64,000 nt of DNA from Thiobacillus sp. (lineage in GTDB: Bacteria > Pseudomonadota > Gammaproteobacteria > Burkholderiales > Thiobacillaceae). Below are positions 1 to 8,569 of this stretch, in pieces (position 1 is the first letter of the stretch; each line of letters opens with the position of its first letter). Both the position numbers and the translations under genes were made by a program. The stretch is taken from positions 310,416 through 374,415 of the forward strand of contig NZ_JADMKC010000005.1 of NCBI RefSeq assembly GCF_018780105.1, written 5' to 3'. Under the pieces are notes generated by a model. It saw only the letters and a program-made list of their open reading frames with translations. It was not told where the DNA came from and did not search any database.

Positions 1-821
1 AAGCCGCGGCGGCGTCGAATCGCAAGCTCGAGCACGAAATCACCGAGCGCACGCGCGCCGAGGGCGAAATCCGCACCCTGAATCTCGAGCTCGAACAGCG
101 CGTATCCGATCGCACCGCGCAACTGGAAAGCGCCAACAAGGAGCTGGAGGCATTCAGCTATTCGGTGTCGCACGATCTGCGTGCACCCCTGCGCGCTATT
201 ACAGGCTTCTCGACCATGCTGATCGAGGATCACGGCAAGCAGCTCGACCCGGAGGCCCAGAGGAAGCTGGGTGTCATTCTCAGCGAGACCGGACGCATGG
301 GCGCGCTTATCGACGACCTGCTCGCATTTTCCCGTCTGGGCCGGAAAGTCATGCAGGTCACCGAGCTGGATATGACGGAGCTGGCCCGAAGCACCTTTGA
401 AGATCTGATCCAGCAACACGGCGCATCGGTCGATTTCCATCTTGGCTCCCTGCCACCAGCCAAAGGCGATCGCATCCTGATTGGGCAGGTCTGGGCCAAC
501 TTGCTGTCCAACGCGCTCAAGTTCAGCTCGAATCGCGAGTTGCCGAGGATCGAGGTGAATGCGATCAGCGACGACAAGGAATGCATCTATTTCGTGCGGG
601 ACAACGGCGCGGGATTCGACCCCCGTTACCAGTCGAAACTGTTCGAGGTCTTCCAGCGTCTGCACGATTCCAGCGAGTTTCCGGGAACGGGCGTCGGTCT
701 GGCCCTGGTGCATCGTATCGTCGACCGTCATGGCGGCCGCGTATGGGCCGAAAGCAAGCCTGATGCAGGCGCGACTTTTTATTTCACCTTACCGAAGGAG
801 CACAGCGATGGACACGTTTGA
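1..821 (+). CDS. Sensor histidine kinase, C-terminal part (5' truncated)
   Basis: The reading frame is open from the window edge (first full codon at base 3), so the N-terminal sensory part lies outside. Visible first is a coiled-coil linker rich in E, R and L, then the H-box ([11 protein letters not shown]), where the histidine is autophosphorylated. It continues into a HATPase domain with N box ([11 protein letters not shown]), G1 (DNGAGFDP) and G2 ([12 protein letters not shown]). The family phosphorylates response regulators in response to a signal. The stop overlaps the start of the response regulator at 808 by 14 bases, so the two are cotranscribed and probably partners. Similar kinases follow phytochrome or PAS modules, but the sensor cannot be seen here. 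Confidence 0.9.
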   Translation, partial: AAAASNRKLEHEITERTRAEGEIRTLNLELEQRVSDRTAQLESANKELEAFSYSVSHDLRAPLRAITGFSTMLIEDHGKQLDPEAQRKLGVILSETGRMGALIDDLLAFSRLGRKVMQVTELDMTELARSTFEDLIQQHGASVDFHLGSLPPAKGDRILIGQVWANLLSNALKFSSNRELPRIEVNAISDDKECIYFVRDNGAGFDPRYQSKLFEVFQRLHDSSEFPGTGVGLALVHRIVDRHGGRVWAESKPDAGATFYFTLPKEHSDGHV

Positions 822-1251
822 ACAGGTGAACATTCTTTTGGTCGAAGACAGTCCCCTGGATGCGGAACTCACCATCCGCGCGCTCAAGGACGGCAAGCTC
901 GCCAACACGGTTGATTGGGTGAAGGACGGGCAGCAGGCGCTGGATTACCTGTTCCACGAGGGCGGCTATACCGGGCGCGCTGGAAACATGCCGCAACTGG
1001 TTCTGCTGGATTTGAAAATGCCGCGCGTAAGCGGCATCGAGGTGCTGAGGATCATCAAGGCCGATCCCCGCACTCGGAAGATTCCAGTGGTTGTCATGAC
1101 CTCTTCGCAGGAGGAACGCGATATCGCTGAAAGCTACGATCTTGGCGTCAACAGCTACGTCGTCAAGCCGGTCGATTTCACCGCTATGACCAATCTTGCC
1201 AGGCAGGCAGGTTATTACTGGCTGGCAATCAACCAGCCACCTGTAATGTAA
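808..1251 (+). CDS. Single-domain response regulator (Rcp1/CheY-like)
   Basis: A 147-residue receiver domain with no output domain. The acidic pair is E13/D14, the phospho-acceptor is D68 in LLDLKMP, and the conserved K lies in VVKPVDF. The extended loop before D68 (residues about 50-62) is typical of the Rcp1 type that pairs with phytochrome-like kinases. It starts inside the end of the kinase gene with an upstream AAGGAG, so translation is probably coupled. It likely passes phosphate to another protein, perhaps the next gene's product, by protein contact. The target is not visible. Confidence 0.9.
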   Translation: MDTFEQVNILLVEDSPLDAELTIRALKDGKLANTVDWVKDGQQALDYLFHEGGYTGRAGNMPQLVLLDLKMPRVSGIEVLRIIKADPRTRKIPVVVMTSSQEERDIAESYDLGVNSYVVKPVDFTAMTNLARQAGYYWLAINQPPVM

Positions 1252-1319
1252 TTTTTGCATGTAGCGACCCGAATCGAATGAGGTGTACCGCTGGACATTC
1301 GGCTTCGCGGAGGACAGAA

Positions 1320-3929
1320 ATGAACGGAAAAGCATTGCGTATCCTGAACGTGGAAGACTCGGAACTCGATGCCGAGTTGTGCTGGCGCGAACTCGATCGT
1401 GCAGGACTGAAATTTATCAAGGAACGGGTATGGTCGCGCGAGGCGTATGAGCAGGCTCTTCATGACTTTGCGCCCGACCTGATTCTCTGCGACTTCAGTT
1501 TTCCCGGCGCTTTTGATGGGCTCACGGCACTTGCCATCCTGAAAGAGAAGTCGATGGACATTCCCTTCATCTTCGTGTCGGGAACCATCGGCGAGGACCG
1601 TGCGGTCGATGCCTTGAAAAAAGGCGCGACCGACTATGTCCTCAAGGAACACATGGATCGGCTGGTGCCCGTAGTCAAGCGGGCGTTGCAGGAGGCCATG
1701 AAGCGGGTGGTGCTGCAACATGCCCGGGCGGCATTGCGCGAAAGCGAGGAACGCTTTCGCCAGCTGGCGGAAAACATTCGCGACGTCTTCTTTCTGATTG
1801 ATGTGAGCGATCAACGCGTGCTTTACGTCAGCCATGCCTACGAGGAAATCTGGAACGAAAGCTGCGCCAGCTTGTACGAAAACATCAATGCCTGGCGCGA
1901 CGCCATTCATCCCGATGACAAGGAAAAAACCGCCCGATCCTACGAGGAAAGAGTCCTTACTGGTCTGGATTATGAGTATCGAATCGTGCGGCAGGACGGG
2001 ACCTTGCGATGGATTAGCGACCGCGTGTTTCCGATATGGGACGAATCCGGACGCCTGCAACGCATCGCGGGTGTCGCTTCCGACATCACCCTGCGCAAAC
2101 GGGCTGAAGAAAGGATCGAGCGTCTCAACCGTATCTACGCCGTGTTGAGCGGCATCAACACGCTGATCGTGCGCGCCAAGAGTCGCGACGGATTATTGAA
2201 TGAGGCATGTCGGATCGCAATCGATCCGGGACGTTTTCGCATCGCCTGGGTCGGCCTTGTCGATCGCGACGAAGACGTGGTGAAGCCCGTCGCATCGGCC
2301 GGAGATGTGCGCGACTTCTTCGATGCCATGCCACAGACAGCACTGCAGATAGGGCAGAGAGGGGAACTGGTCGAACAGGCAGTGTTCAGCGGCAAGCCGG
2401 TCATTTCGAACGACGTCAAGCGGGATCCTCGCTTGCAGGCACAGCTCCGTAGCCTGGACGAACGCAGAATCGGCTCGCTGGCCTTCGTCCCCCTCCTGCT
2501 CGATGGCGAGACAGCGGGTGTGCTTGCGCTGTATGCGGCAGATGCAGGGGTTTTCGACGATGAGGAGATACGGCTGCTCACCGAACTGGCCGGCGACATT
2601 GCGTTTGCGCTCGACTATCTCGCCAAAGGCGAGAAACTCAATTACCTCGCCTTTTACGATGCCCTGACCGGACTGCCCAATCGCGCACTGCTTGCCGATC
2701 GCCTGAGCCAGCAGCTGGTCAATGCCGAGCAGAATGGAACCAAGGTTGCGCTCGTGATAGGGGACGTGAAGCGGTTCCGCCTGATCAATGAGTCGTTCGG
2801 GCGTCAGAACGGCGATATGCTGCTGCGCGAGATTGCCGAGCGTGCCAGGCTTGGCTGGCCCAATCCGGATAGTCTGGCGCACATCAACGCAGACTGTTTT
2901 GCTGGCACGCTAGTCGAAATCAAGGACGAGGCCGTGGCAGTGCACGCGCTGGAGCGGGCATTGAAAGTCGTGACAGGCTCCCCATACACCATCGGTGAAA
3001 AGGAGCTGGCAATTTCGATGTCGGCTGGAATCGCAGTATTCCCTGCAGACGGCGACACCGCGGAAACCCTGTTCAAAAATGCCGAGGCGGCGCTGAAAAA
3101 AGGGAAGCTGTCCGGGGAACGTTATACGTTCTATCAACCCTCGATGAACGAGCGGGTCGCCGAGACCCTGTTGCTCGAAAACAAGATGCGCCGGGCGATC
3201 GACAACAACGAGTTCACCCTGTACTACCAGCCCAAGCTGAATCTGGCCACGGGCAATATCAGCGGGCTCGAGGCGTTGATTCGCTGGCAGGATCCGGACA
3301 ACGGCATCATTTTGCCAGGCGAGTTTATTCCGCTACTCGAGGAGACCGGGATGATCCTCGAAGTCGGCGCGTGGGCCATACGCCGAGCGCTCACTGACCA
3401 GCGACAATGGCGCATGCGGGGACTGCAGGCGCCGCGCATCGCAGTCAATGTGTCGGCGATCCAGCTGCGGCAAACGAATTTTGTGGAAACGGTGCGCGAA
3501 GCGATCATGGACGCGAACTTGACGCCGCACGGGCTGGACCTGGAAATTACGGAAAGCCTGATCATGGAAGACGTCGAGGAAAGCATCAGGAAACTCGAGA
3601 CGCTGCGCGACATGAACGTCAATATCGCCATCGATGATTTCGGCACCGGTTACTCGTCTCTCAGCTATCTTGCGCGCTTGCCGGTCCAGTTGCTGAAAAT
3701 CGACCGCTCTTTCATTATCGCGATGACCAGGGATGCCGAAAGCATGGCGTTTGTATCCACCATCATTTCGCTTGCGCATTCGCTCAGGCTGAAGGTCATT
3801 GCAGAAGGCGTGGAAACCGAAGAACAGTCGCAATTTCTGAAACTGCTGAAGTGCGACGAGATGCAGGGCTATCTGTTCAGCGAGCCGCTGCCGTTCGAGC
3901 AGATCACCGCGCTGTTGGACAAACATTGA
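1320..3929 (+). CDS. Response regulator with PAS, GAF, degenerate GGDEF and EAL domains
   Basis: An 869-residue protein. The start at 1320 is chosen over the longer frame from 1278 because GGAGG lies just upstream and the receiver fold begins at once (RILNVEDSELDAE). Order: receiver (about 1-125, phospho-acceptor D58 in LCDFSFPG), PAS (about 150-270), GAF (about 275-430), GGDEF (about 440-600), EAL (about 615-865). The GGDEF signature is replaced by INADCF, so cyclase activity is unlikely. The EAL domain keeps EALIRW, EITES, DDFGTG and the KIDRSF lysine, so it should hydrolyse cyclic di-GMP. It sits 68 bases after the single-domain regulator and probably belongs to the same phosphorelay. Confidence 0.92.
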   Translation: MNGKALRILNVEDSELDAELCWRELDRAGLKFIKERVWSREAYEQALHDFAPDLILCDFSFPGAFDGLTALAILKEKSMDIPFIFVSGTIGEDRAVDALKKGATDYVLKEHMDRLVPVVKRALQEAMKRVVLQHARAALRESEERFRQLAENIRDVFFLIDVSDQRVLYVSHAYEEIWNESCASLYENINAWRDAIHPDDKEKTARSYEERVLTGLDYEYRIVRQDGTLRWISDRVFPIWDESGRLQRIAGVASDITLRKRAEERIERLNRIYAVLSGINTLIVRAKSRDGLLNEACRIAIDPGRFRIAWVGLVDRDEDVVKPVASAGDVRDFFDAMPQTALQIGQRGELVEQAVFSGKPVISNDVKRDPRLQAQLRSLDERRIGSLAFVPLLLDGETAGVLALYAADAGVFDDEEIRLLTELAGDIAFALDYLAKGEKLNYLAFYDALTGLPNRALLADRLSQQLVNAEQNGTKVALVIGDVKRFRLINESFGRQNGDMLLREIAERARLGWPNPDSLAHINADCFAGTLVEIKDEAVAVHALERALKVVTGSPYTIGEKELAISMSAGIAVFPADGDTAETLFKNAEAALKKGKLSGERYTFYQPSMNERVAETLLLENKMRRAIDNNEFTLYYQPKLNLATGNISGLEALIRWQDPDNGIILPGEFIPLLEETGMILEVGAWAIRRALTDQRQWRMRGLQAPRIAVNVSAIQLRQTNFVETVREAIMDANLTPHGLDLEITESLIMEDVEESIRKLETLRDMNVNIAIDDFGTGYSSLSYLARLPVQLLKIDRSFIIAMTRDAESMAFVSTIISLAHSLRLKVIAEGVETEEQSQFLKLLKCDEMQGYLFSEPLPFEQITALLDKH

Positions 3930-3937
3930 TGCGATGC

Positions 3938-4270
3938 TTACTCCAGCATCTTCAACTGACTGTTGAGAATGCCCAATCTGCGGTCGATATCCTTGATGTA
4001 AGGGTGTTGGGGGAGGTGGCGGGTCAGTAGTTCGTTCCGCTCCGCTTCAAGTGCTTCGATGTGTGCCTGGATTTCTGCCTTGTTCCGGTAAGGCGGTTGA
4101 ACCGCAAAACGCGCTTCCAGCCTTTCCACCTGTTGCTCGAGTTTGAGCAGGCGTTGCTCGACGGACGACGTATCGTTCTCCAGCGGCGCATTCGACCCGC
4201 AGCCCGACAGCGCTAACGCGAGCACCACTGCCATGCAAGATCTGGGAAGGAGCGGGTATGACTGGGGCAT
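3938..4270 (-). CDS. Small predicted lipoprotein with coiled coil
   Basis: 110 residues. The N-terminus has a hydrophobic signal (VVLALALSGCG) with a lipobox LSGC, so the mature protein should be lipid-anchored at a cysteine near residue 24. The rest is polar and heptad-like (VEQRLLKLEQQVERLEARF, then EALEAERNELL), suggesting a coiled coil. It converges on the EAL protein, with stops 8 bases apart. I do not recognise a named family. A structural or envelope role is possible but not shown. Confidence 0.75.
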   Translation of the reverse strand: MPQSYPLLPRSCMAVVLALALSGCGSNAPLENDTSSVEQRLLKLEQQVERLEARFAVQPPYRNKAEIQAHIEALEAERNELLTRHLPQHPYIKDIDRRLGILNSQLKMLE

Positions 4271-4286
4271 GGCAAACCTCGGTTAA

Positions 4287-4373
4287 CTATTGAGACGGCT
4301 CGAAGAAGTATGAAGCCGCAGCAGCTCACGAGGCTGACCGGTTCCGCCACGGTTCGTTGTGCCGTCTCAATAG
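4287..4373. repeat. Palindromic element, TTGAGACGGC termini (copy A)
   Basis: 87 bases bounded by perfect 13-base inverted repeats, CTATTGAGACGGC and GCCGTCTCAATAG. No coding potential is seen. The last 10 bases of the termini recur in the element at 17257-17397, and both contain a similar internal stretch (GGCTGAC...TTCCGC..ACGGT). It lies just upstream of the lipoprotein start. It is either a small non-autonomous mobile element or a structured repeat. Confidence 0.6.
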
Positions 4374-4446
4374 AGCGTTGTTTTTAATGGATTATTGATC
4401 CGGCCTGCTGACAAACCATCGATTTCATGGCTTTCTGTATAGAGCC

Positions 4447-4480
4447 CTGAAAAGCAAAAGGCCACCCCGAAGGATGGCCT
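4447..4480 (-). terminator. Probable rho-independent terminator
   Basis: Read on the minus strand, a stem AGGCCA/TGGCCT (4480-4475 with 4464-4459) is followed by TTTTGCTTTT. It lies downstream of the minus-strand gene at 4587-4841 and would end its transcript. The rest of 4374-4586 holds only a perfect 16-base palindrome TCTCGTTTAAACGAGA at 4518-4533 and no gene. Confidence 0.55.
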
Positions 4481-4586
4481 GATGGGTGCTTTGTTTGCGC
4501 CTGATTGGAGCCCCGTCTCTCGTTTAAACGAGACTATCTGATATTTATAAATTGGCTATGAAATGGTGCATAACGGCAAACCCCAC

Positions 4587-4841
4587 TCACCCTCTCAGCC
4601 GTACCCGCCTCTCTACTGTCAGCACGTCGCCCCCCGCATCCACTACCGCATACAGCCGCGGCTGCGGACGGCCGGCCCAGGTGGGGCCGGGAATGGGGCT
4701 GTCCAGGTACACCACTTGCGCGCCATCGAACTGTTTTTCGACCTGGCCGTGGGTGAGCAGATGGTTGAGGGCGGCGATGGAAATCCCACGCTGCTTCATG
4801 CGGCTGAAGGCGAGGGGGCTGATCTTTCCGAGTTTCATCAT
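4587..4841 (-). CDS. Small DUF4258-like protein, divergent from lexA
   Basis: 84 residues, preceded by AAAGGAG at good spacing. The layout resembles the DUF4258 family: a helix with R-x-x-R-G-I-S (SRMKQRGISIAALNHLL), then beta strands with a tyrosine (AQVVYLD) and a C-terminal V-L-T-V strand. Such proteins are often compared with toxin-like or RNase-like small folds, but no activity is shown here. It is transcribed away from lexA, and the shared intergenic region carries two LexA boxes whose nearest edge is 66 bases from its start. It is therefore a candidate SOS gene. Family assignment is tentative. Confidence 0.6.
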   Translation of the reverse strand: MMKLGKISPLAFSRMKQRGISIAALNHLLTHGQVEKQFDGAQVVYLDSPIPGPTWAGRPQPRLYAVVDAGGDVLTVERRVRLRG

Positions 4842-4906
4842 GCGGGTTCTCCTTTGGCCTGGCGCTGGCAGATCGCGCTTGGCGTTTTAGCCATTCGGTA
4901 TTTATA

Positions 4907-4938
4907 CTGTATACGCATACAACTGTACATGCATACAG
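4907..4938. promoter_or_regulatory. Two tandem LexA (SOS) boxes
   Basis: Box 2, CTGTACATGCATACAG (4923-4938), fits the CTGT-N8-ACAG consensus fully. Box 1, CTGTATACGCATACAA (4907-4922), fits except the last base. They abut with no gap, 18 bases before the lexA start. This indicates LexA autorepression and probably control of the divergent gene. Confidence 0.9.
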
Positions 4939-4955
4939 TATTTTAAGGAAGCCCC

Positions 4956-5558
4956 ATGAAAGAACTCACCGCACGCCAGGAAGAAATCCTGAACCTGATC
5001 AAGGAGTGGATCGAAACCACTGGCCTGCCGCCGACGCGCGTGGAGATCGCGCAGCACTTTGGCTTCAGCTCGCCGAACGCGGCCGAGGCGCATCTCAAGG
5101 TGTTGGCGAAAAAGGGCGTGCTGGATCTGGTGCCGGGCACGTCGCGCGGCATCCGCCTCAAGGGCGACAGCGGGGTGCCGCTGGTGGGCCGGGTGGCGGC
5201 GGGCAGTCCGATTCTGGCGCAGGAAAACATCGAGCGGCATTACCAGTTCGACCCCGCCATGTTTTCGCCGCGCGCGGACTATCTGCTCAAGGTGCACGGC
5301 ATGAGCATGAAGGACGCCGGCATTCTCGACGGCGACCTACTCGCGGTGCACAAGCACGCCGAGGCCAAGGCGGGACAGATAGTGGTGGCGCGCATCGGCG
5401 ACGAGGTGACGGTCAAGCGCTTTCAGCAGCGCGGCCACACCGTGCGGCTGCTGCCGGAGAACCCCGACTTCGAGCCGATCGTGGTCGACCTTACGCGTCA
5501 GGAGCTGGTGATCGAGGGCATTGCTGTCGGCGTGATCCGCAGCGGCCGGACCTTATGA
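4956..5558 (+). CDS. lexA: LexA, SOS repressor and self-cleaving protease
   Basis: 200 residues, usual for LexA. The N-terminal winged helix ([17 protein letters not shown], then [13 protein letters not shown]) binds SOS boxes. The cleavage site AG lies in GRVAAGSP; the catalytic serine is in [10 protein letters not shown] and the lysine in DEVTVKRF. RecA bound to single-stranded DNA triggers autocleavage and derepresses repair genes. The start has AAGGAA upstream and two SOS boxes in front. recA itself is about 14 kb away in this window. Confidence 0.98.
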   Translation: MKELTARQEEILNLIKEWIETTGLPPTRVEIAQHFGFSSPNAAEAHLKVLAKKGVLDLVPGTSRGIRLKGDSGVPLVGRVAAGSPILAQENIERHYQFDPAMFSPRADYLLKVHGMSMKDAGILDGDLLAVHKHAEAKAGQIVVARIGDEVTVKRFQQRGHTVRLLPENPDFEPIVVDLTRQELVIEGIAVGVIRSGRTL

Positions 5559-5700
5559 TCACTCCGTGTATGCCTTCGTGGCGGGGGCTCTTGCTTCAAT
5601 AAAAACGACGCCGAGCGCGAAGGAAGTAGCCCATGCTTTTCCGCTGCTTTCGGTTGCCATCTATAAAAGGATGGCATGCATGGTCTGTGGAGGACATCCG

Positions 5701-6405
5701 ATGCGAACGACGCCCAGCGTGATGATCACCGGCGCCAACCGCGGCCTCGGGCTGGAGTGGGCGCGGCAGTATGCCGAGGCCGGCTGGCGGGTGTTCGCCA
5801 GCTGCCGCCGCCCTGAGGTGGCTGGCGACCTCAGGGCCCTGGCCGATAGTTATCCGCGCGTCAGCGTGCATCGGCTAGACGTGACAGACAGCGAGCAACT
5901 GCGCACCCTGCAACTCGACCTGGAAGAAGCCCGATTCGACGTGCTGCTCAACAACGCGGGCGTGTATCTGGACAAGTTCACAGGCGACGTCGCGGGCATC
6001 GATTCCGAAGTCTGGCTGCGCACTTTCGCCGTTAACACGCTGGGGCCAATGCGGGTGAGCGAGACCTTCATCGGACAGGTGGCCCGCAGCGATAAAAAAC
6101 GGGTGGTGGCGATCAGCAGTCATATGGGCTCCATTGCCGAGATCGCTACGCCCGGCAACTACGCCTACCGCTCCAGCAAGGCGGCGCTGAATGCCGCCAT
6201 GAAGGGGCTTTCGCTGGCACTCGCGCAACGCGGCATTGGCGTCCTGCTGCTGCATCCGGGATGGGTAAAGACCCGCATGGGCGGCCCGGATGCGCCGTTC
6301 ACCCCCGAGCAGAGCGTGCACGGCATGCGCGCCCTGGTGGAAGATTTCAAGCCGGAGATGAACGGACGATTTTTCCGCCATGACGGCAGCGAGATTCCAT
6401 GGTAA
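5701..6405 (+). CDS. Short-chain dehydrogenase/reductase (C-factor-like)
   Basis: 234 residues. The start at 5701 has GTGGAGGAC upstream and begins immediately before the Rossmann motif; the longer frame from 5566 adds a non-conserved leader. The cofactor motif is GANRGLG, followed by NNAG (VLLNNAGVY), the catalytic serine in ISSHMGS and the YxxxK pair in AYRSSK. This resembles the CsgA/C-factor branch of NAD(P)-dependent SDR enzymes. The substrate is unknown. It stands alone, with no clear operon partner. Confidence 0.9.
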   Translation: MRTTPSVMITGANRGLGLEWARQYAEAGWRVFASCRRPEVAGDLRALADSYPRVSVHRLDVTDSEQLRTLQLDLEEARFDVLLNNAGVYLDKFTGDVAGIDSEVWLRTFAVNTLGPMRVSETFIGQVARSDKKRVVAISSHMGSIAEIATPGNYAYRSSKAALNAAMKGLSLALAQRGIGVLLLHPGWVKTRMGGPDAPFTPEQSVHGMRALVEDFKPEMNGRFFRHDGSEIPW

Positions 6406-6569
6406 TCATAACCAGATCATGCGCGGAAGCTGTTCGGTTTGCGGCGGCATCGTGCGGTGGTTGCCAAGAACTATTTGACGGAAGTGGCTATAAACAGATG
6501 GAATACAGTCGCTGGTCTGCACCGGGGTGCGGGGCTTGAGTCCTTCAGGGTGGAACACAGGAGATCGAC

Positions 6570-7739
6570 ATGAGTGATCAGCGTATACGCAGGGCGCAAA
6601 CGTGCGCAACGGGGGCTCGCCAGGCGGTGCATGAGTTTCATGCGGCGGTGTCACAGCCTGATATGGCACTGGTGGTCTTCTTCTGTTCCAGCGAATACGA
6701 CCTGGGCGTGCTGACTGAGGAAATGAGTCGTTTGTTTGCCGGGGTTCATGTGGTGGGCTGTACCACGGCGGGAGAAATCGGGCCGGCCGGTTATCGCCAG
6801 CACAGCCTGTCGGGGGCGAGCTTTCCCGCAGGCAGTTGCGTGGTTGTCAGCGGATTGCTGGATCGTCTGAGGCAGTTCGATATCGGCAGGGGACATGACT
6901 TTACCCAGAACCTGTTGCAGCAGCTTGAAAGCAGGGCTCCAGACGCAAGCCCGGACAACAGCTTCGCTTTGATGCTGATTGACGGTTTATCGGTTCGCGA
7001 AGAACTCGTGGCGCATGCATTGCAATATGCGCTGGGCAAGATCACGCTGATTGGCGGTTCGGCGGGCGACGATCTGAAATTCACTCAAACCAGCGTTTAT
7101 AGCGACGGGCGCTTCCACTCCGATAGCGCCGTGCTGATTCTGGTGCGGACCACCTTGCCCTTCAGCGTATTCAAAACCCAGCATTTCGTTTCCACCGACG
7201 AACGGCTGGTGGTCACGGAAGCCGACGCCAGCGGGCGCATCGTCAAGGAGATTAACGGGCTGCCCGCCGCTGCGGAGTATGCGCGGCTGGTGGGCGTGGC
7301 CGTGCATGATCTCAACCCCATGTGTTTTGCCGCATCGCCCGTCGTGGTGATGATAGACGGCACGGACTATGTGCGTTCCATCCAGAAAGCGAATGCCGAC
7401 GGCAGCCTGACTTTCTTTTGCGCCATCGAAGAGGGACTGGTGTTCAGGGTGGCGCATGGCGTGGATCTGCTGGATAACCTGGAACAGACTTTCGGAAAAA
7501 TCCGCGCGGAAATCGGACCGCCGCAACTCGTCCTCGGCTGCGACTGCATCCTGCGCAATCTGGAAATATCCCAGAGCAATTTAAAAGATTGCGTCGGGGA
7601 GCTTTTCCGGCGCAACAACACCATCGGTTTCAGCTGCTATGGCGAGCAGTTCAAGGGCATGCACGTCAACCAGACGCTCACCGGGATCGCCATCGGCGCC
7701 GCTCCCGAAGCTGTTCCGGGGCAGCCGCGCGGTGAGTGA
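6570..7739 (+). CDS. FIST-domain sensory protein
   Basis: 389 residues with FIST_N followed by FIST_C. Typical stretches are MALVVFFCSSEYD, VVGCTTAGEIGP, FALMLIDGLS and, near the end, IGFSCYGEQF. FIST proteins are proposed small-ligand sensors, perhaps for amino acids, and are often coupled to signalling outputs. ACAGGAG precedes the start. The stop overlaps the next gene, a diguanylate cyclase, by 8 bases, so sensing here is probably passed to cyclic di-GMP production. Confidence 0.88.
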   Translation: MSDQRIRRAQTCATGARQAVHEFHAAVSQPDMALVVFFCSSEYDLGVLTEEMSRLFAGVHVVGCTTAGEIGPAGYRQHSLSGASFPAGSCVVVSGLLDRLRQFDIGRGHDFTQNLLQQLESRAPDASPDNSFALMLIDGLSVREELVAHALQYALGKITLIGGSAGDDLKFTQTSVYSDGRFHSDSAVLILVRTTLPFSVFKTQHFVSTDERLVVTEADASGRIVKEINGLPAAAEYARLVGVAVHDLNPMCFAASPVVVMIDGTDYVRSIQKANADGSLTFFCAIEEGLVFRVAHGVDLLDNLEQTFGKIRAEIGPPQLVLGCDCILRNLEISQSNLKDCVGELFRRNNTIGFSCYGEQFKGMHVNQTLTGIAIGAAPEAVPGQPRGE

Positions 7740-8511
7740 TCAAGTCGAAACCTTGCAGGCCGAGATCGTGCGCCTGAACAAGATCATTCAGTCGCTGATG
7801 AATCGCGCAGAACGCAACGCGAGCATTCAAGGGTCGGACTTCAACCTGTTCCAGACCGCGATTACGCTGGAAGACCAAGTGCGCCGCCGCACCGACGAAC
7901 TGGAAGCGGCCATGCGGATGAACGAGAAAATCACCCGTGACTTGCGGGAAAGCGAAAACCAGATCCGCAACCTGGCCTTCTATGATGCCCTGACGCAACT
8001 GCCCAATCGCCGCCTGTTGAATGACCGTTTGGGGCAAGCGATGGCTGCCAGCAGACGCAGTGGCTGTTACGGCGCGGTGATGTTCCTCGATCTGGATAAC
8101 TTCAAGCCGCTCAACGATACGTACGGCCATGACATGGGCGATTTGCTGTTGACCGAAGTCGCGCATCGCTTCACCCACTGCGTGCGTGAAATGGACACCA
8201 TCGCGCGTTTCGGCGGCGATGAGTTCGTGGTGATACTCAGCAAGCTGGATGCTGACAGAGAACGATCCATTGTGCAGGCCGGCATCGCGGCCGAAAAAAT
8301 TCGCGCCAAGCTGGCCGAACCCTATTTATTGACGCGCAAACAAGAGGACGGCACGGAAACCACAGTGGAACATCGCTGCACCTCGAGCATCGGCGTGGTG
8401 CTGTTCATCGATCACGAAGCAACTCAGGATGACATCCTGAAATGGGCCGACAAGGCGATGTACCAAGCCAAGGAAAGTGGACGCAATCGGGTCAGCTTCT
8501 TTGAGCCTTGA
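7732..8511 (+). CDS. Diguanylate cyclase (GGDEF), partner of the FIST protein
   Basis: 259 residues from a GTG start inside the end of the FIST gene; the longer open frame from 7639 lies within FIST coding sequence and is rejected. The N-terminal 80 residues form a coiled coil (VETLQAEIVRLNKII, then LEDQVRRRTDELEAA). The GGDEF domain follows, with FYDALTQLPNRR, FLDLDNFKPLNDTYGH and an intact RFGGDEF signature, so it should make cyclic di-GMP from two GTP. It has no sensor domain of its own, and input probably comes from the FIST protein. Confidence 0.93.
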   Translation: MSDQVETLQAEIVRLNKIIQSLMNRAERNASIQGSDFNLFQTAITLEDQVRRRTDELEAAMRMNEKITRDLRESENQIRNLAFYDALTQLPNRRLLNDRLGQAMAASRRSGCYGAVMFLDLDNFKPLNDTYGHDMGDLLLTEVAHRFTHCVREMDTIARFGGDEFVVILSKLDADRERSIVQAGIAAEKIRAKLAEPYLLTRKQEDGTETTVEHRCTSSIGVVLFIDHEATQDDILKWADKAMYQAKESGRNRVSFFEP

Positions 8512-8569
8512 CCATCATGTGGATTTCCGCTGACCCCGTTTTTTCTACAACCGACTCCAGACTTCCCAG

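Noticed and set aside
4518..4533. Perfect 16-base palindrome TCTCGTTTAAACGAGA as an operator
   Set aside because: It lies downstream of the only nearby gene end and has no promoter beside it; no function can be supported.
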